Shown in pieces: positions 61,587 through 64,000 of a DNA stretch of 64,000 bases. Below the pieces are notes generated by a model that saw nothing but the letters and a program-made list of their open reading frames with translations, had not been told where the DNA came from and searched no databases. The first letter of the stretch is position 1. Each line of letters begins with the position of its first letter. The stretch is from Gonocerus acuteangulatus (taxonomy: Eukaryota; Arthropoda; Insecta; Hemiptera; Coreidae): NCBI GenBank assembly GCA_946811695.1, contig OX328132.1, positions 99,986,935 to 100,050,934 on the forward strand. Reading direction: 5' to 3'. Made by a program: the position numbers and the translations under genes.

Positions 61587-62259
61587 ATTTTTCTGATAAT
61601 TACAATTTAAAACAAGCGAGTTAAACAAACACAAACGCCCGTTCAAAAGAACAAAGCAAACGCTTTAGAAGTTTTAAGCCCTTATTTCTCCGATTGACTT
61701 CACCCCATCGAAAATTACATTATAACTATTTATGTAGAGACATCAGTAAGCTTTCGAATGGGAACCTTCCTCTTGCCACGACTTTCCAACCTATTTAATG
61801 AGATTTACTACAAAATACAAAGATCCCAAAATTTTTCTTGTCCACTAATAATTTTTTTTTTTCTCGAATACTTCCTCAACTCCAAATTTAATCAACATCT
61901 TAGTTTAGATGAATTTCAAACACGTAGAACATATTTCAATGAAATCCCACGATTTCATGTACCCAAACCGAAAATGAGTTACATAAACATTTGTTCCACT
62001 TATCTCAAAAACTGTTACAGATATCGCCTTAAAAACGGTTTAATTTGTTTTCGTATGTTAAGGAACATATTACACGAGTATCTGCAAGCATATAAACCCG
62101 AAGATGTAAGCGTTACGAATTTTTTCGCGCGAATTTCTTGCCAATACCCCCCGGAGGACGGATTCTACTGGCTAACGAACTTGACGTTTCAAATTAGACG
62201 ATTTTTGTAGAAAAGTTCATCAAAATCTGACCATTCTTGAGCCTGAGAAATAGGGGACA

Positions 62260-62311
<52 letters not shown>

Positions 62312-62315
<4 letters not shown>

Positions 62316-62590
62316 TATGATTAAAATTTTAACATCTCCCTTGGGGGTTACAAAAAAAATAGCCCACGCCGCCGCCGCCGGCCATTTTAGTCTAGCGCAA
62401 CTAGGAAATTTTGCGTTTCAGAACCCCTAGAGACCGAAAATGATGGTGGTTCAAATTTGTATATAGATATTAGACATGCGCGCCGAGGCTGAATTTTCAG
62501 GCGGCGGCGCGCTGGACTAAAATGGCCGGCGGCGGCGGCGTGGGCTATTTTTTTTTAACCCCCAAGGGAGATGTTAAAATTTTAATCATA

Positions 62591-62594
<4 letters not shown>
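62312..62594. repeat. Palindrome with ~82 bp arms
   Basis: Arms 62312-62394 and 62514-62594 are nearly perfect inverted copies (ACTATGATTAAAATTTTAAC, GGGGGTTA, CCGCCGCCGCCGGCCATTTT). The centre holds a minus-orientation piece of the E 3' region (AATTTTGCGTTTCAGAAC). (TA)n flanks both sides, so the whole could extrude as a long hairpin. Confidence 0.85.
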
Positions 62595-62641
<47 letters not shown>

Positions 62642-62654
62642 ATATATATATATA

Positions 62655-62751
<97 letters not shown>

Positions 62752-62918
62752 ATATAATATATATGTCTAATATCAATATACAAATTTGAACCACCATCAT
62801 TTTCGGTCTCTAGGGGTTCTGAAACGCAAAATTTTCTAGTCGGCACTTCCGGATTGCGTCATGAGATCAACCTTATAAGTGGGGTTCCTCCCTATGGGGG
62901 AGGGAGGAACCGCGCTAA

Positions 62919-63450
62919 AAGCAAGTCCTGGTGTCACACCGAATCAAATGCTTGAGCGATGTCAAGGAACACACCAGAACAATACTCCTTCAGCTCAAAG
63001 GAAAATACAATGGCGCCAACAATTCTATGGCAATGGGGAATAGTGGAATGGGATATCCGAAAACCAAATTGGTGGGATGTAGTTCATGTTGTAGCTGTCT
63101 AGACAGTTGGTTGAGGTTAATGTTGTCAGATGGATATCGCGTAGATTGCCATATTCTTCTGGCTCTGTTTTTTTTTTTTTCAGTTTGTAGGAATTTTATT
63201 TGATCTGGGAAATTGGTTACTGTAGGTATCTATGGGGGAATTTCTTAGTGGAAATAAGAAGTCCAGTCTGAATTCCCGTAGTCTGTTTGTTTATGGCTGT
63301 TTCAATGCCATATTTAGTCTTAAGAGGGATTTTTAGGCTCAAAGAGGAGGTTAGGAAGGATTGAAACGAGTACCAATCAATTGGGCCATTGTTCAAGGAC
63401 GGGCGCAGAGTGGGGCGATCCCACGGTATTGTTGAACATTAGGGGAAAAA
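62919..63450 (-). pseudogene. Jockey-like retrotransposon, EN end, linker and RT start
   Basis: From 63450 leftward the minus strand reads endonuclease C-terminal sequence (PTLRPSLNNGPIDWYSFQSF), then RRIWQSTRYPSDN, then FGFRISHSTIPHCHRIV and YCSGVFLDIAQAFDSV, a stop replacing the expected Trp, and HQDL at 62919. The next residues (KLKTVLPS) are at 59570 beyond the E insertion. Frameshifts and the TGA make it a pseudogene. Confidence 0.85.
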
Positions 63451-64000
63451 TAAACCTTTTAATTTAGGATTTTGATTGTATTGTTAGTTTAAAATTCTGA
63501 GAAGATTGATTTTGACCCATATTATTGGATTGGTTTTTAAACAAAGCCTGGTGGTAATTGCCAGGTCAAAAAAAACCTTGGCTTGTAGGTCGTGTACTCT
63601 TATTTCATTTTATAAATTATTGTTGCTCTTCCAGTACACATTAAGGGGTTTTTTTTTTTTTCTTTTTTTTTTACGGCGCATCTACATTAAGGGTATTATT
63701 ACAAATCAAAAATTGGCACTAACGGTTTTTAATTTTTTTTTTTTTTTGATGGATTGATCTTTATTGATAATTTACAATCTATACAGTTATGTTTAATAAG
63801 TAAATATGGTCAAACTATACATACAACACAGTGAATAAGATGAGGGGAGAAGGCAGACATTACTGTCACTCCCAATGAAAGTTCTGGTATTACTTATTTT
63901 AATTAAAACTTGGTCTCTTTGTTAAACTATATACATTATTTACAATATTTACATTATTTTATAAGGCAGGCTAATTAACCAGTAAATTGTCTCGTGGCCA
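63451..64000 (-). mobile_element. Retroelement tails, minus strand, running off the window
   Basis: At 63645-63680 the minus strand reads GATGCGCCGTAAAAAAAAAA, the tail word of the SINEs above. At 63731-63775 it reads ATCAATAAAGATCAATCC followed by about 17 A, a polyadenylation signal plus poly A of another element whose body extends to the right. Confidence 0.5.

Larger units (their letters stand above)
59577..62918 (+). mobile_element. Family E copy E8, inserted in jockey, itself composite
   Basis: GTCCGACTAGCAGG starts it in an A-run of the jockey gene and the hairpin plus GCGCTAA ends it at 62918; jockey coding resumes at 62919. E body 59577-60784 shows the empty hammerhead site at 59650-59680. 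Then (TA)n (60785-60892), a GC-rich block (60895-61060), a second E 5' end at 61171, SINE B (61387-61586), a diverged second E body (61600-62260), (TA)n, a palindrome (62312-62594), more (TA)n and the 3' end from 62776. It is therefore at least two E copies plus insertions and perhaps captured sequence. Confidence 0.65.

Overview
This 64 kb window looks like a repeat-saturated stretch of arthropod, most likely insect, nuclear DNA. It is AT-rich and very rich in long (TA)n tracts. It carries an env-bearing gypsy-type retrovirus (errantivirus), a jockey-like non-LTR element, tRNA- and 5S-rRNA-derived SINEs and several DNA transposons. I see no convincing single-copy host gene and no functional tRNA or rRNA gene. 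The species cannot be fixed from the sequence alone.

Layout. Positions 1-10400 hold three copies of the dominant repeat, here called family E. It starts GTCCGACTCGCAGG, ends in a GC-rich hairpin plus GCGCTAA, shows no target duplication and looks like a non-autonomous Helitron/Helentron. E copies recur at about 36.1-39.0 kb, 42.3 kb, 46.9-51.1 kb and 59.6-62.9 kb. Three of them (1-1454, 8433-10377, 48037-49891) carry the same 360-400 bp nested insertion with a hammerhead-ribozyme-like motif. Positions 12.4-14.35 kb hold a frameshifted LINE ORF1 and an inverted pair of related hammerhead-like elements between 79 bp direct repeats. Positions 14.8-19.9 kb hold a 5S-derived SINE and several minisatellites. 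Positions 21.7-22.4 kb hold a TIR element. Positions 23.37-26.61 kb hold an apparently complete DNA transposon: a 570-codon putative transposase between long inverted repeats, the right one interrupted by a nested MITE. Positions 28.6-31.2 kb hold tandem repeats and a retroelement 3' end. Positions 36.3-37.6 kb hold a tRNA-SINE split by a 1071 bp element whose ends look like V(D)J recombination signals.

The right end is a datable stack. A jockey copy on the minus strand was cut by an E element (59577-62918) and by an errantivirus (51536-59007). Jockey reading frame can be followed across both breaks. The errantivirus has two 222 bp LTRs that differ at only 2 positions, a PBS matching tRNA-Arg, a PPT, gag, pol joined to gag by a U UUU UUA slippery site, and env. 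It looks young and structurally complete, but the third integrase catalytic residue is Asn instead of Glu.

The most notable observations are: (1) the 36421-37491 element, with CACAGTG ends, 23- and 13-bp spacers, identical ACAAAAATC nonamers and a 5 bp CGGAG duplication; (2) a 3'-tail hairpin (stem-CTAATRRCC-stem-poly A) shared by otherwise unrelated SINEs and by a 53 bp insertion made of little else; (3) the hammerhead-like small retroelements.
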